23,878 bases of DNA from CAZGMJ01 sp964526785 (GTDB lineage: Bacteria > Planctomycetota > Phycisphaerae > Sedimentisphaerales > Anaerobacaceae): the NCBI GenBank assembly GCA_964526785.1, contig CAZGMJ010000077.1:1-23878 (forward strand), given 5' to 3'. The notes beneath the pieces are model-generated. The model saw only the letters and a program-made list of their open reading frames with translations. It had not been told where the DNA came from and made no database searches. Shown in pieces: positions 1-8,158 of the stretch; within the stretch, counting starts at the first letter, position 1, and each line of letters starts with the position of its first letter. The translations under genes and the position numbers were made by a program.

Positions 1-315
1 GTGTTGCTGCGCACCACGGGTATGGCCTCCCTTTACACATGCGAGGGTGGCGACTCTGTTGCTATGGGTGATTCACAGGATGTCAGGCCGTATTGGTCGG
101 CCGGGTGTTCGCGGCGGCAGTCTCTTTTCGATGCAAGCATCTCTCAGAGCCTGCCTTTGCGTCCACCGTGTTGCTTTGCACCACGGCTATGGCCTCCCTA
201 TAGACATGCCGGGGTGGCGGCTTTGTTGCTATGGGTGATTCACAGGATGTTCGGCCGTATTGGTCAGCCGGGGCAAGGGCCTGCCTTTGCGTCCGCGTGT
301 TGCTACGCACCGCGG
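1..315. repeat. Diverged tandem repeats, about 130 bp, cut by the window edge
   Basis: Positions 1-106 and 168-273 are about 90% identical by eye; both start GTGTTGCT and end in GCCGGG. A third, partial copy begins at 297. The spacing is 167 bp and then 129 bp, because the first unit carries an extra segment at about 107-148. Another shared block, CTGCCTTTGCGTCC, lies just before copies 2 and 3. No convincing protein runs through the array, so I read it as a non-coding repeat that may continue to the left of the window. Confidence 0.7.
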
Positions 316-464
316 AGTGGCGGAGGCTTGAATGATATCGGGGGAGATGGTGCACGAGGACGGTGAGATTTGCGAGATTGAAAGGATTGGGGTGAAAAGG
401 CAAGGTTTTCTGGCCACAGAGGGCATCGAGGACGTAGAGATGAGGCATTTTTTCGAAAAAGGGA

Positions 465-492
465 TTGGCGGGGAGGGCTTTTGCGGTAGAAT
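465..492 (+). promoter_or_regulatory. Candidate sigma70 promoter
   Basis: TTGGCG at 465-470, a 16-nt spacer and TAGAAT at 487-492. It would start transcription near 499, about 30 nt before the GTG of the short ORF at 529. The -10 flank (GGAGGG, then TTTT, then CGGTAGAAT) recurs almost unchanged at 20421-20439. The 316-464 stretch upstream shows nothing else I can name. Confidence 0.4.
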
Positions 493-528
493 AAGGGGCA
501 AGCGTTACGGAGTTTTCTGAAGGTTTTT

Positions 529-639
529 GTGGTTCGTCCCGGCGAGGTGATGTATAAGGCTGTGCCTAGCCTTGGCGAGATGGTGGTGTTGTGGGATGAT
601 ATGAGTGAGGTGAGAGTTCTATTTGACATGAACAAGTGA
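529..639 (+). CDS. Possible 36-aa small protein upstream of the HEPN-like gene
   Basis: This short frame begins with GTG at 529, preceded by AAGG with a 5-nt gap, and ends with TGA at 637-639. ATG at 550 is an alternative start. The product is mixed charged and hydrophobic (PGEVMYKAV near the start, RVLFDMNK at the end), has no low-complexity bias and resembles nothing I recognise. It lies about 30 nt downstream of a candidate promoter and 33 nt before the next gene's ATG, so the two could be co-transcribed. It could be a small partner protein, a leader peptide, a remnant of a larger gene, or chance. Confidence 0.33.
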   Translation: MVRPGEVMYKAVPSLGEMVVLWDDMSEVRVLFDMNK

Positions 640-652
640 CTACCCATAGGAT
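623..652 (+). promoter_or_regulatory. Candidate promoter TTGACA-N18-TAGGAT
   Basis: An exact -35 TTGACA (623-628) is followed after 18 nt by TAGGAT (647-652). The expected start of transcription, near 659, falls after the TTG/ATG codons at 652/655 but before ATG 673, which favours 673 as the start of the next gene. It overlaps the end of the short ORF, so it could equally be a chance match. Confidence 0.33.
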
Positions 653-672
653 TGATGCGCATCATTCGCAGC

Positions 673-1245
673 ATGGATAATCAGAAGAGACCAGACTTGG
701 TAGAAGACCTTGAGCGTTTTAGTAGAGAAGTAGGTTATGTGTATGAGAAGGCTGTTTTCCCAACTTGGCACGATAGGTCTGGTCTGCATGGTCTGAGCAA
801 TACCCTCTATGGATATGTGATGGGTGTCTTTGCAAGAATTGATCTCTTCTCTCAGTACTGGAAAGGTACCATGGCCGATGAAGGACAGGCTGACCGTATG
901 AGAGATTTCATGGTCAAATACGTTGGCTATGACAAGGAACCATCTTATGTATCCGTTCAAATATGGCGTCATGCTTTAATGCATACAAGTCGGCCACGCT
1001 TTTGGACCAACAAAAGAAATGGGATCACCTACAAGTATCTAATTCAATGGGGCGAACAACATTTGCCAAAGAATCGGCATTTCACTATAGACGGTTCGGG
1101 TTCCAGCCGAAAACTGCGTATCGGCCTTCTATTCTTAATCGAAGATCTAAAGAGCGGCGTGTCTCGCTATCTTAATGAAGTGGACACGTCTACTGAACTT
1201 GGGGCAAGATTCGACACGGTCCAAAAGAGAATTACTGTTGAATGA
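673..1245 (+). CDS. Hypothetical protein with HEPN-like RHxxxH motif
   Basis: A 190-aa soluble, probably all-helical protein with no signal peptide or membrane segment. I cannot assign a named family. Its centre has a Trp-Arg-His-Ala-Leu-Met-His-Thr stretch (Arg99 and His104, counting from ATG 673). This fits the R-x4-6-H signature of HEPN-fold RNases, including the preferred polar residue after the Arg. HEPN proteins act as RNases in toxin-antitoxin, abortive-infection and CRISPR systems, but one motif does not prove the fold. ATG 673 was chosen because a TTGACA promoter would start transcripts just upstream; TTG 652 and ATG 655 extend the frame by seven and six codons. GC is clearly lower (mid 40s by eye) than in the core genes, suggesting acquisition. 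The only neighbour that might belong with it is the short ORF just upstream. Confidence 0.75.
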   Translation: MDNQKRPDLVEDLERFSREVGYVYEKAVFPTWHDRSGLHGLSNTLYGYVMGVFARIDLFSQYWKGTMADEGQADRMRDFMVKYVGYDKEPSYVSVQIWRHALMHTSRPRFWTNKRNGITYKYLIQWGEQHLPKNRHFTIDGSGSSRKLRIGLLFLIEDLKSGVSRYLNEVDTSTELGARFDTVQKRITVE

Positions 1246-1477
1246 CAGATTTCTGTTGTGTACACGAAAGACGGTAAGGAAAAGCGTGAGAAGAGTCGGG
1301 TTGTGTTTTGGCGTCCTATAGAGGCTGTACGGTCCGTTGTTCGGTGACAGAGATAGCCGCTTAGCGCACCCCTTCGTGAGCTGCGCAGCGGGCAGGCGGT
1401 AAGGGAAGTCGGGAAGTTGAGGTACGCGTGGGCAGGAGGTGTGCGACGTATGGGGTTGCGTGCAGGAGTTTCAGATT

Positions 1478-1954
1478 ATGGCATCAGGTGAGAATACCCG
1501 GGTCAACCAGTTGCGCAGATTCTACAAGCGGATTGACAAGCCGTTGGCGCACGTTCTCGCCGCGGCAATTGTATTGTATGTCATCGGCTCATTCTTGCAC
1601 ATGTTGGATAAGTCGCGAAGCTATCAAGTGCCGATAGAGGATCCGAACCGATTGATTGAGGAATGTGCAGTGTTGCTCAGCGATCCGCAGGCCGCGAGTG
1701 TTGCAGACAGGGAGAGAGGGTTCGACAGGTGCAGAGTCGTACGGGAGAAGTGGCCGGAAACAGTGAAGAAGCTCAGGCCTTCACAGGTCGTTCTTCTTGA
1801 TGACGGTATTGCGATTTGCCTGTGTCCTATTACGGCGGGGCGGGGTTATCTCGTGTATCCGGACAGGAGGTCCGAGCCTGTGGATTCATATGGCTTCATT
1901 ATCCGGGATCGCGTTGTTGAAGGAATATTCAAATACGAAACGCATGACAAATAG
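1478..1954 (+). CDS. Hypothetical single-pass membrane protein
   Basis: A 158-aa protein I do not recognise. Its first ~20 residues are basic, then one membrane segment follows at about residues 23-42 (AAAIVLYVIGSFLHML). The C-terminal domain of about 110 residues, probably outside the cytoplasm, has alternating hydrophobic strands (VVLLDDGIAICL, GRGYLVY). The start at ATG 1478 is set by AGGAG at 1464-1468, nine nt upstream; an in-frame ATG at 1439 lacks such a site. The 232-nt gap before it holds no promoter I trust. Downstream it converges on the AsmA-like gene, separated by 182 nt that include a 10-bp palindrome, CGGTGCACCG, at 1958-1967. Confidence 0.7.
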   Translation: MASGENTRVNQLRRFYKRIDKPLAHVLAAAIVLYVIGSFLHMLDKSRSYQVPIEDPNRLIEECAVLLSDPQAASVADRERGFDRCRVVREKWPETVKKLRPSQVVLLDDGIAICLCPITAGRGYLVYPDRRSEPVDSYGFIIRDRVVEGIFKYETHDK

Positions 1955-2136
1955 CAACGGTGCACCGGTGAGATCAGATTGGCGCATAGTTGCCCCCGTG
2001 GGTGCGGGTTTCAGGTGACCGGCTTGTCGAGGCAGGGGCACAGGAGTGGGGATGCAGGTAGCGGCAGGATTCGGAGGTGACAGGGCTGCGGCGGGGGCGC
2101 GTTCGCTACGGCGGGGAGGGTTTGGCGGATGCGGTT

Positions 2137-5100
2137 CTATTTGTGTTGGCCGTTGGATGAGGTGACGGCTTTTCCGAAGAGGTCGAGGGTTTCGGTGATG
2201 ATGGGCAGTGGTTTTGTTTCGACGCGCGGGTCGTAGAAGCTTCCGCTGACGTCGATACGGACCATGGCCTTTCCGATGTTTTCGGTGAGCGATTCCCAGA
2301 GGGAGGGGTCTGCGGTTGCGAGGCGTTTGCCGCGACCGGTAAGCGTCAGGTCGACGTTGCGGGTCTCGAGGTCCATTCGGCCGGAGCCATAGAATGCGAG
2401 GCTCTCGCCGGCGAGGTCGAGCTTTTGCACGATCAGATCGCTCTTTTTGATGTACGAATCGAGGTACATTTCGTCGAAGGCGAACTCGGTCGGCAGCGAG
2501 AGCTTGAGCACCTGGAAGAGGCGCACCAGGGGCGAGAGTTTGCCGACCTTCATTTCCGTGATCGAGAGTTTGCACTTGCCGATGCGCGAGTTGCTGTCGC
2601 CGGTGGTGGCCCGCAGTGCGAGCGAGCCCTGCATCTTCCCGCTGGTATGGTCGTTCTCGCCTTCGGTTCTGAAGCGGGTGTCGGCGAGGAAGTCCTTCAT
2701 GTCCAGATTGTCGAAGGCGACCTGGAGGAGATAGTCGATGGGGCCCTGCTCGGGCTGATTGAAGTCGAACGAGCCGAGCAACTTGCCGCCATAGCAGTCG
2801 GCGGCGATGTCGTCGGTGAACCACCGCTGCTTTGTCTGGTCGTATGTGAGGCGGGCCGTCAGATCGGTGAGGGCCTTGTCCTGAATCTTGAGGCTTTGGG
2901 CATCGATATCCACGACGCAATCGGATATCCCCCGCTCGTGCCGGTACATTCCCCGGACGTTCAGGTCGGCGTTGTCCGCTTCGGTTCGAGCGCCGGTAAT
3001 ACGGAACAGGCATTTGTCCAGCCGTACTTTGCCGTCGAAGGCCACGTCGCGGGTTCCATCGGCGAGCTGCGTTATCCTGACCTCGCTGAGGTCCAGTCCG
3101 AATCGGCCCGACGGGAGCAGGCGGTCGTACAATACGCGGAGGCCGCCGGGCATGGCGCGGGCCAACTGCGATTCGAAGAAGATGTCATCGGCCTTGATAT
3201 CGAGGGTCGCGGTGTCCATCGCGCCGTCGGCGAGCGTGATTTCGCCGCTGAGGCGGACCGCAGAATCCTGCGAGACGATTCCGACGGCGGGTCCCGGGAC
3301 GGCGGAGATGGACTCGATTGTGATTTTATCCGGCAGAACGACAATCGTGCCTCTGGCGTCCTGGAGGGGATAGGGGAACTCGGGCACGGTGAGGCTGTTG
3401 CCCAGGCACCTGATGCCAACGTGGTACGCAGTCGGTCCGGTGCTGTCGGTGGTGTCCAGCGTGATGTGCAGGTCCAGGTTGCCTTCGGGTTTCATGGCGG
3501 CGATTCGCCGGCGGGCCGCTTCGGGCAGGCAGTCGAGCAGGTCGTCGTTGATCTCGGCATTGGCGAGATTGAGGGTGAGGTCGTAGAGGTGTTCATCCCG
3601 GCGAGGCGTGATGTCGATCATGCCGTTGACGTCAATTGCCGTTTCGCCGTGCCGGCCGACCATCCGGCGGATTTCAATCGACGTCGGGGTGCAGATGAGG
3701 CGGGCGGTGACATCGGAAAGCGAGAAGGGCAGGTCATCGTGATCGACGGCGCCCTGCTTCAATTGCAGGTCCGCGGTGTATGTATCCGGCATCTCGGGCG
3801 AACCCGAGACCACGATCGCCGCGTCGATCAGTCCGTTCGGATCGAACTGCTCGTAGAGGCCCTTCTGGCCGTCGGGCAGGCTGGCGTGTAGCGTTCGGTC
3901 CAGCGGGACATTGTTGGCATCGATGCGGATCAGGTATTCCTTCTCGCCGCCGGGTGCGGTGGTCACGGCGCCGTTGACGACGATCTTCCGGTCGTTCGAC
4001 TCGGAAGTGACGTCCGCGAACTGTATGGAGTCCTTTCGTATCCGCACCCGCCCGGTCAGATCGTACAGCGGGTACGGCATCCGGCCATACGTGGCCTGCA
4101 CGTTTTGCAGATCGAGCGCGAGCATCTGGGTCTTGTCGGTGGGGCTTTCTCGTCGCATATGGTAGTCCACCGAGGTGACGCCGCACGGCGCCAGGGAATC
4201 CCACAGCTTTTTCTGGGTTTCGTTCAGCGCCAGATACATGTCTCTGTCGAGGACCATGTCGTCACTGGTGACATGCAGATCGTATTGCCAGTCGGCGCCG
4301 AAGCCTTTGCTCCAGCCGTTAAAGAACAGGTTGACGTCCTTGTGCTTGCCGTGGAGGTTGTTGAGCGTGACGCTGTCGTGGGTGAAGTCGATGGCGCCGT
4401 TGATCGCATCGACGGGGTAATCGAACTTGTGGTAGCGAATAGCGGTGTCTCTGCATTCGAGCGTGCCGGCGAGCCGGCTTCGGCCCCAGCGTTCGAAGTT
4501 GCCGGAAGCGCTGAGCTGAATGTCGGCCCGGCCATGCGGTTCGTAGCGGCGGAGGAATTTCTGGAGGGCTTTGAAGCACGCCGATTGTGTCAGCACGTCC
4601 GGCCCGATCTGTCCCACTCTCTCGAGGGTCAGCCGCTGCCTGCTATAGAGGTCTTTGAGGCGGAGTTCGAGTTCGTAATCATCGTTATCGTCGTACAGCA
4701 GTTCGGCGGCCAGCAGATCGACCGTCCATGCCATCTCCAGTTCGGGCAGGATTTCCGAAGCGATGCCGCCGGCGAGGGTGAGGGAGCCGGGTTTCCAGGT
4801 CCCGGTCAGTTGACTTTGGCCGTAGCCGCCGACCTGCGTGCCGGTTGTGAGCGTGAAGGCATAGACGCGATCCTGCTGCTGGATGGCACCGAAGCTCATT
4901 GCCAGCGGCATTGTCGCCGCGATTTCGCTGTTTTCGCCGGCGACGCGGGTGTAGCGCAGTTCGCCTCGTCTGAGATTGATATCGGGCAGCGTTTCGGAGC
5001 CGCCGCGGGGAATGGTCAGCTTAAGGGCCGAGAGATTCCACTGCTCTGTATCTTCGTCGTATCGGGCGTTGCAGACGAAATCATTGACATCGATCTGCTG

Positions 5101-5436
5101 GAGCCGAGGGTTCATGCGCAGCAGGCTGCCCGGGTTGAAGCGGCCGTACACATGCTCGGCGCGCAGTATGGCGTCGTTCGGCCCCTGTCGCTTGAACGGG
5201 CTGATGGCAAGTCCCTCGATGACCACCGAGCCGTTGGCGTGAAAGGTGACCGAGTCTGTTTCGATGCGCGTGTTGGTGATTTCGGCAATCTGGCCGATCG
5301 CTATTTCGCACAGCGCCTGGCCGCCGTACATGTAGGCGAACCAGACCGCCGCGGCGAGCACACCGACAAGCATTGTGCCGATAATCAGCCGCCTGGCGAG
5401 TTTGCGAAGCATAGATTCTTTCGGTTCAGCCGACAT
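2137..5436 (-). CDS. AsmA-like (AsmA_2 C-terminal) envelope protein
   Basis: A 1099-aa protein with an N-terminal cytoplasmic stub, one membrane anchor at about residues 17-38, and a very long periplasmic part of repeated beta-strand patterns. The last ~170 residues match the AsmA-like C-terminal region: a GSGRMDLETRNVDLTLTG stretch, then DVSGSFYDPRV, the usual 'transport of lipid or envelope maintenance' ending. AsmA/TamB/YhdP relatives form hydrophobic grooves that move phospholipid between the two membranes; that role is inferred here. ATG 5436 is used. Met9 (5412) would also leave an intact anchor, and the promoter at 5449-5477 implies a leader of only a few nucleotides. It follows purD on the same strand after 109 nt. 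Two long plus-strand frames over it are mirror shadows. Confidence 0.9.
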   Translation of the reverse strand: MSAEPKESMLRKLARRLIIGTMLVGVLAAAVWFAYMYGGQALCEIAIGQIAEITNTRIETDSVTFHANGSVVIEGLAISPFKRQGPNDAILRAEHVYGRFNPGSLLRMNPRLQQIDVNDFVCNARYDEDTEQWNLSALKLTIPRGGSETLPDINLRRGELRYTRVAGENSEIAATMPLAMSFGAIQQQDRVYAFTLTTGTQVGGYGQSQLTGTWKPGSLTLAGGIASEILPELEMAWTVDLLAAELLYDDNDDYELELRLKDLYSRQRLTLERVGQIGPDVLTQSACFKALQKFLRRYEPHGRADIQLSASGNFERWGRSRLAGTLECRDTAIRYHKFDYPVDAINGAIDFTHDSVTLNNLHGKHKDVNLFFNGWSKGFGADWQYDLHVTSDDMVLDRDMYLALNETQKKLWDSLAPCGVTSVDYHMRRESPTDKTQMLALDLQNVQATYGRMPYPLYDLTGRVRIRKDSIQFADVTSESNDRKIVVNGAVTTAPGGEKEYLIRIDANNVPLDRTLHASLPDGQKGLYEQFDPNGLIDAAIVVSGSPEMPDTYTADLQLKQGAVDHDDLPFSLSDVTARLICTPTSIEIRRMVGRHGETAIDVNGMIDITPRRDEHLYDLTLNLANAEINDDLLDCLPEAARRRIAAMKPEGNLDLHITLDTTDSTGPTAYHVGIRCLGNSLTVPEFPYPLQDARGTIVVLPDKITIESISAVPGPAVGIVSQDSAVRLSGEITLADGAMDTATLDIKADDIFFESQLARAMPGGLRVLYDRLLPSGRFGLDLSEVRITQLADGTRDVAFDGKVRLDKCLFRITGARTEADNADLNVRGMYRHERGISDCVVDIDAQSLKIQDKALTDLTARLTYDQTKQRWFTDDIAADCYGGKLLGSFDFNQPEQGPIDYLLQVAFDNLDMKDFLADTRFRTEGENDHTSGKMQGSLALRATTGDSNSRIGKCKLSITEMKVGKLSPLVRLFQVLKLSLPTEFAFDEMYLDSYIKKSDLIVQKLDLAGESLAFYGSGRMDLETRNVDLTLTGRGKRLATADPSLWESLTENIGKAMVRIDVSGSFYDPRVETKPLPIITETLDLFGKAVTSSNGQHK

Positions 5437-5448
5437 TATCCCACTTAA

Positions 5449-5477
5449 AGAATAGCAATGACTGATGCAAGAAACAA
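5449..5477 (-). promoter_or_regulatory. Candidate extended -10 promoter for the AsmA-like gene
   Basis: Read on the minus strand: TTGTTT (5477-5472), 17 nt, then TATTCT (5454-5449) directly preceded by TGC, an extended -10. The predicted start near 5442 leaves an almost leaderless message for ATG 5436. Confidence 0.35.
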
Positions 5478-5545
5478 AAGGGCGGCTCCGAGAGAAATAT
5501 GGGCCTCACATCACGTCGATCCTACCTCAATTCGCCATAGAATGC

Positions 5546-6826
5546 TTATCGACGCGGTCTTTCGACGGCTTTATCAGCGATATCACGCCGGCAGTACGCC
5601 CCGTCGAATGCTATTGCGTCTACAGCCTTATAGGCCCTTTCTTTGGCTTTGGTAACGTCGTCTCCCAATGCGGTCACGCCCAAGACCCTGCCTCCACTGG
5701 TTACAATATCCCCATTTTGGTTTTTCGTACCTGCCTGGAATACGATGACGTCTTCGAGTTGTTCGGCCTGGTCGATTCCGGTGATCTTTTTGCCCTTTTC
5801 ATACGCGTCCGGATAGCCTCCCGAGGCCATGACGACACAGACTGCGGGGCGGGGGTCCCATTTGAGGGTGATATCGGCGAGTTTTCCTTCGCACACTGCG
5901 AGGCAGACCTCGAGCAGATCGCTTTTGAGGCGCATCAGGATGGGCTGCGTTTCCGGGTCGCCCATGCGGACGTTGAATTCGAGTACGCGCGGTCCGCCGG
6001 CGGTCATCATCAATCCCGCATACAACACGCCTTTGTAGGGTGATCCGTGTCGGTTCATGCCGTCGACGACGGGCACGAGTATCTCGCGGGTAATCTGTTT
6101 CATGAGCTTGTCGGTGACTATCGGCGCCGGGCTGTATGCGCCCATGCCGCCGGTGTTGGGGCCGGTGTCGCCGTCGCCGATGGGCTTGTGATCCTGAGAC
6201 GATTCCATGACGTAGATGTTCCGTCCGTCCACGAAGGCCAGGATGGATGCTTCTTCGCCGAGGAGTTTGTCCTCGACGACGATTTTGTCGCCGGCGACGC
6301 CGAATATCCTGTCCGACATGATTCGTTCGGCGGCCAGGATTCCATCGGAAGGCTCCTCGCAGACGAATACGCCCTTGCCTTTTGCGAGGCCGGCCGCTTT
6401 GACGACCACCGGTTCGTCCCTGCTGGCGATATATGCTTTGGCGTCTTCGAAGCGGTCGAATATATGGGACTCGGCGGTTGAAATGGAGCACGAGCGCATC
6501 AACTGCTTGGCGAAGGCCTTGTCCGCTTCGAGTTTTGCCGCCTCGACGCAGGGGCCGAACGCCTTGATCCCCGCGGCCTCGAACGCATCGACAGCTCCGG
6601 CGGCGAGCGGGTCCTCGGGGCCGACGACCGCAAGGCCGACTTTCTTTTCTTTCGCGAAATCCACGAGTTTGTCAATCTCGCCCACGTCTATCGGGACGTT
6701 TGTTCCGCATTTAGCCGTGCCGGGATTGCCCGGTGCGATGTAGAGCTTGTCCAGGTTTTTCGATTGCGCGAGCTTCCATGCAATAGCATGCTCACGTCCA
6801 CCGCTGCCTATCAGCAATACGTTCAT
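5546..6826 (-). CDS. purD: Phosphoribosylamine--glycine ligase
   Basis: GAR synthetase, the second step of de novo purine synthesis: phosphoribosylamine + glycine + ATP gives glycinamide ribonucleotide, ADP and phosphate, in the cytoplasm. The 426-aa length is normal for PurD. The N-terminus has the family hallmark NVLLIGSGGREHA, the middle holds an ATP-grasp domain (VVKAAGLAKGKGVFV for nucleotide binding), and the signature RMGDPETQP lies near residues 285-293. ATG 6826 is chosen because GAGG lies about 8 nt upstream and the product starts exactly where other PurD proteins do; the in-frame ATG at 6853 adds nine unrelated residues. A good promoter lies at 6874-6902. No other pur gene is in the window, so it is a stand-alone unit. 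Confidence 0.97.
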   Translation of the reverse strand: MNVLLIGSGGREHAIAWKLAQSKNLDKLYIAPGNPGTAKCGTNVPIDVGEIDKLVDFAKEKKVGLAVVGPEDPLAAGAVDAFEAAGIKAFGPCVEAAKLEADKAFAKQLMRSCSISTAESHIFDRFEDAKAYIASRDEPVVVKAAGLAKGKGVFVCEEPSDGILAAERIMSDRIFGVAGDKIVVEDKLLGEEASILAFVDGRNIYVMESSQDHKPIGDGDTGPNTGGMGAYSPAPIVTDKLMKQITREILVPVVDGMNRHGSPYKGVLYAGLMMTAGGPRVLEFNVRMGDPETQPILMRLKSDLLEVCLAVCEGKLADITLKWDPRPAVCVVMASGGYPDAYEKGKKITGIDQAEQLEDVIVFQAGTKNQNGDIVTSGGRVLGVTALGDDVTKAKERAYKAVDAIAFDGAYCRRDIADKAVERPRR

Positions 6827-6873
6827 TGTGAATCCTCGAAATGAATGCCCCATTCGATGCTGCTATCGCGTTT

Positions 6874-6902
6874 ACTATACGCCAGAGGGCTCGTCGAATC
6901 AA
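6874..6902 (-). promoter_or_regulatory. Promoter for purD
   Basis: Minus strand: TTGATT (6902-6897), exactly 17 nt, TATAGT (6879-6874). Transcription would start near 6867, giving a leader of about 40 nt to ATG 6826. I see no purine-riboswitch core in so short a leader. Confidence 0.6.
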
Positions 6903-6992
6903 CTGTGATTTGGCTCGGCGGGCGGCCCGGCTCGGCTGCGGACGGTATGTCCCGATCACTTTTCCAAATCTATGGTCTTCGATCTGAGATTC

Positions 6993-7001
6993 TGGTACAC
7001 T
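6993..7001 (+). promoter_or_regulatory. Weak extended -10 site ahead of the GspF-like gene
   Basis: TGG followed by TACACT (6996-7001) resembles an extended -10 element. No good -35 is visible at the usual distance. It would start transcripts near 7008, about 50 nt before the TTG start at 7059. Confidence 0.25.
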
Positions 7002-7058
7002 AACGGTGTATGCAGGTTGCGCTGGACAGCGGGCGAAGCCCGGGCAAGGAGAACCGAA

Positions 7059-8021
7059 TTGGCGAAGAACCTGGCGACAGCTTATCACAATCTTTCGACC
7101 ATGCTCGATGCGGGTGTTTCGCTGCTGCGTTCGCTTGAGACGGTGGCCTCCGGCCTTCGCGGCGCGCAGAAGCAGGCGTTTCTCCGGGTGCGCGATACGC
7201 TGGCAAAGGGCAGCAGTCTGGCCGAGGCGATGGAGCAGAATCCGCGGGTTTTTCGGCCTCTTGACGTGATGATTATCGACTCGGCTGAGACTTCGGGCAA
7301 TCTGGGCGAGTCTTTCGGTCTGCTCGGCCAATGGTACGAGTTCTCGCATCGCATGAGCAAGATGCTGCGCTCGGGTATGGTTCTGCCGATCTTCGTCATC
7401 ACGTTTGCCGCTTTTGTTGTGCCGGTTCCGAAATTCGTCTTTTCAGGGTGGGATGCGGGAGTCTACATCTCCGGCGTGCTCACCATTTTGATGATATTCT
7501 ACATACCGGCGGGCATCATCTACTCGATTGTTCGCTTCACGCCGCAGAAGGGGCTGCCTCGTCGCATTGTTGACCAGGCGGCCCTCAGCGTTCCGGTCCT
7601 TGGCGGCGCCCTTTATCGCCTGGCGATCAGCCGCTATTGCCGTGTCTTTCACATGATGTCACAGGCGGGCGTTCCCATCACGCAGTGCGTCGAGAAGGCG
7701 ACGCTTGCTACGGGCAACGCCGCGGTGGCCAGGATGTTCGAGCCCATGGCCGAAAGTGTGCGGCAGGGGCAGCCGGCATCCACGGGCCTGTCCGAGCGTT
7801 TGCCGGCGGAACTGCGGGGTATCTGGGAAGTGGGCGAGGAATCGGGCACGCTGGATGCCACGACAGGCAAACTGGCCGAGAACTATGCTTACGCGGCCGA
7901 GTTCAGATTCCAGGAGTTCGTTCGCTGGCTGCCTCGTATTGTCTATGCTCTCATTGCGATGGTTCTGATCTACTACATCTTTCAGGGCTGGCAGATGATT
8001 TACGGCCAGCTCGGGGTCTAG
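7059..8021 (+). CDS. Type II secretion / type IV pilus inner-membrane protein, GspF/PilC family
   Basis: A polytopic inner-membrane platform protein of type II secretion or type IV pilus machines. It has two copies of the T2SSF helical domain: the N-terminal one opens AYHNLSTMLDAGVSLL and the second opens SRYCRVFHMMSQAGVPI near the middle. Membrane segments separate the copies (LPIFVITFAAFVVPV and a second at YISGVLTILMIFYIPAG), and one more ends the protein (IVYALIAMVLIYYIF). At about 320 aa it is shorter than GspF (~400). TTG 7059 is chosen because AAGGAG sits 7 nt before it and the family motif begins at once; the ATG at 6972 adds 29 residues without a ribosome site. No ATPase, secretin or pilin gene adjoins it, so it is an orphan component. 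A 51-aa membrane peptide follows under its own promoter. Confidence 0.88.
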   Translation: MAKNLATAYHNLSTMLDAGVSLLRSLETVASGLRGAQKQAFLRVRDTLAKGSSLAEAMEQNPRVFRPLDVMIIDSAETSGNLGESFGLLGQWYEFSHRMSKMLRSGMVLPIFVITFAAFVVPVPKFVFSGWDAGVYISGVLTILMIFYIPAGIIYSIVRFTPQKGLPRRIVDQAALSVPVLGGALYRLAISRYCRVFHMMSQAGVPITQCVEKATLATGNAAVARMFEPMAESVRQGQPASTGLSERLPAELRGIWEVGEESGTLDATTGKLAENYAYAAEFRFQEFVRWLPRIVYALIAMVLIYYIFQGWQMIYGQLGV

Positions 8022-8039
8022 TGCAACTCCGCACGCCGT

Positions 8040-8068
8040 TTGGCCGGTTTCCCAATGCTTCGTATACT
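8040..8068 (+). promoter_or_regulatory. Promoter for the 51-aa membrane peptide
   Basis: TTGGCC (8040-8045), 17 nt, TATACT (8063-8068). It lies just after the GspF-like stop and would start transcription near 8075, about 85 nt before ATG 8159. Confidence 0.5.
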
Positions 8069-8158
8069 TTACGTGAGGGCGCCGAAGTGCGCGGATTGTC
8101 GATGCGCGGGCGCCCGCGTTATCCATTGTTCCGTTTTCGTTTCGAGAGGGGGTACTTG

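Noticed and set aside
1246..1347. 33 open codons in the same frame directly after the stop of the HEPN-like gene, with a coding-like Lys/Glu-rich product
   Set aside because: An open run of that length is not rare by chance, and nothing shows readthrough of the TGA. It could be a decayed C-terminus, but I cannot support it.
2425..3891. 488-aa plus-strand ORF opposite the AsmA-like gene
   Set aside because: Same mirror effect; low-complexity acidic product, no ribosome site.
4105..5448. 447-aa plus-strand ORF opposite the AsmA-like gene
   Set aside because: It mirrors codon positions of a well-supported gene in GC-rich DNA; its Val/Asp/Glu/Gly-rich product has no domain or membrane logic.
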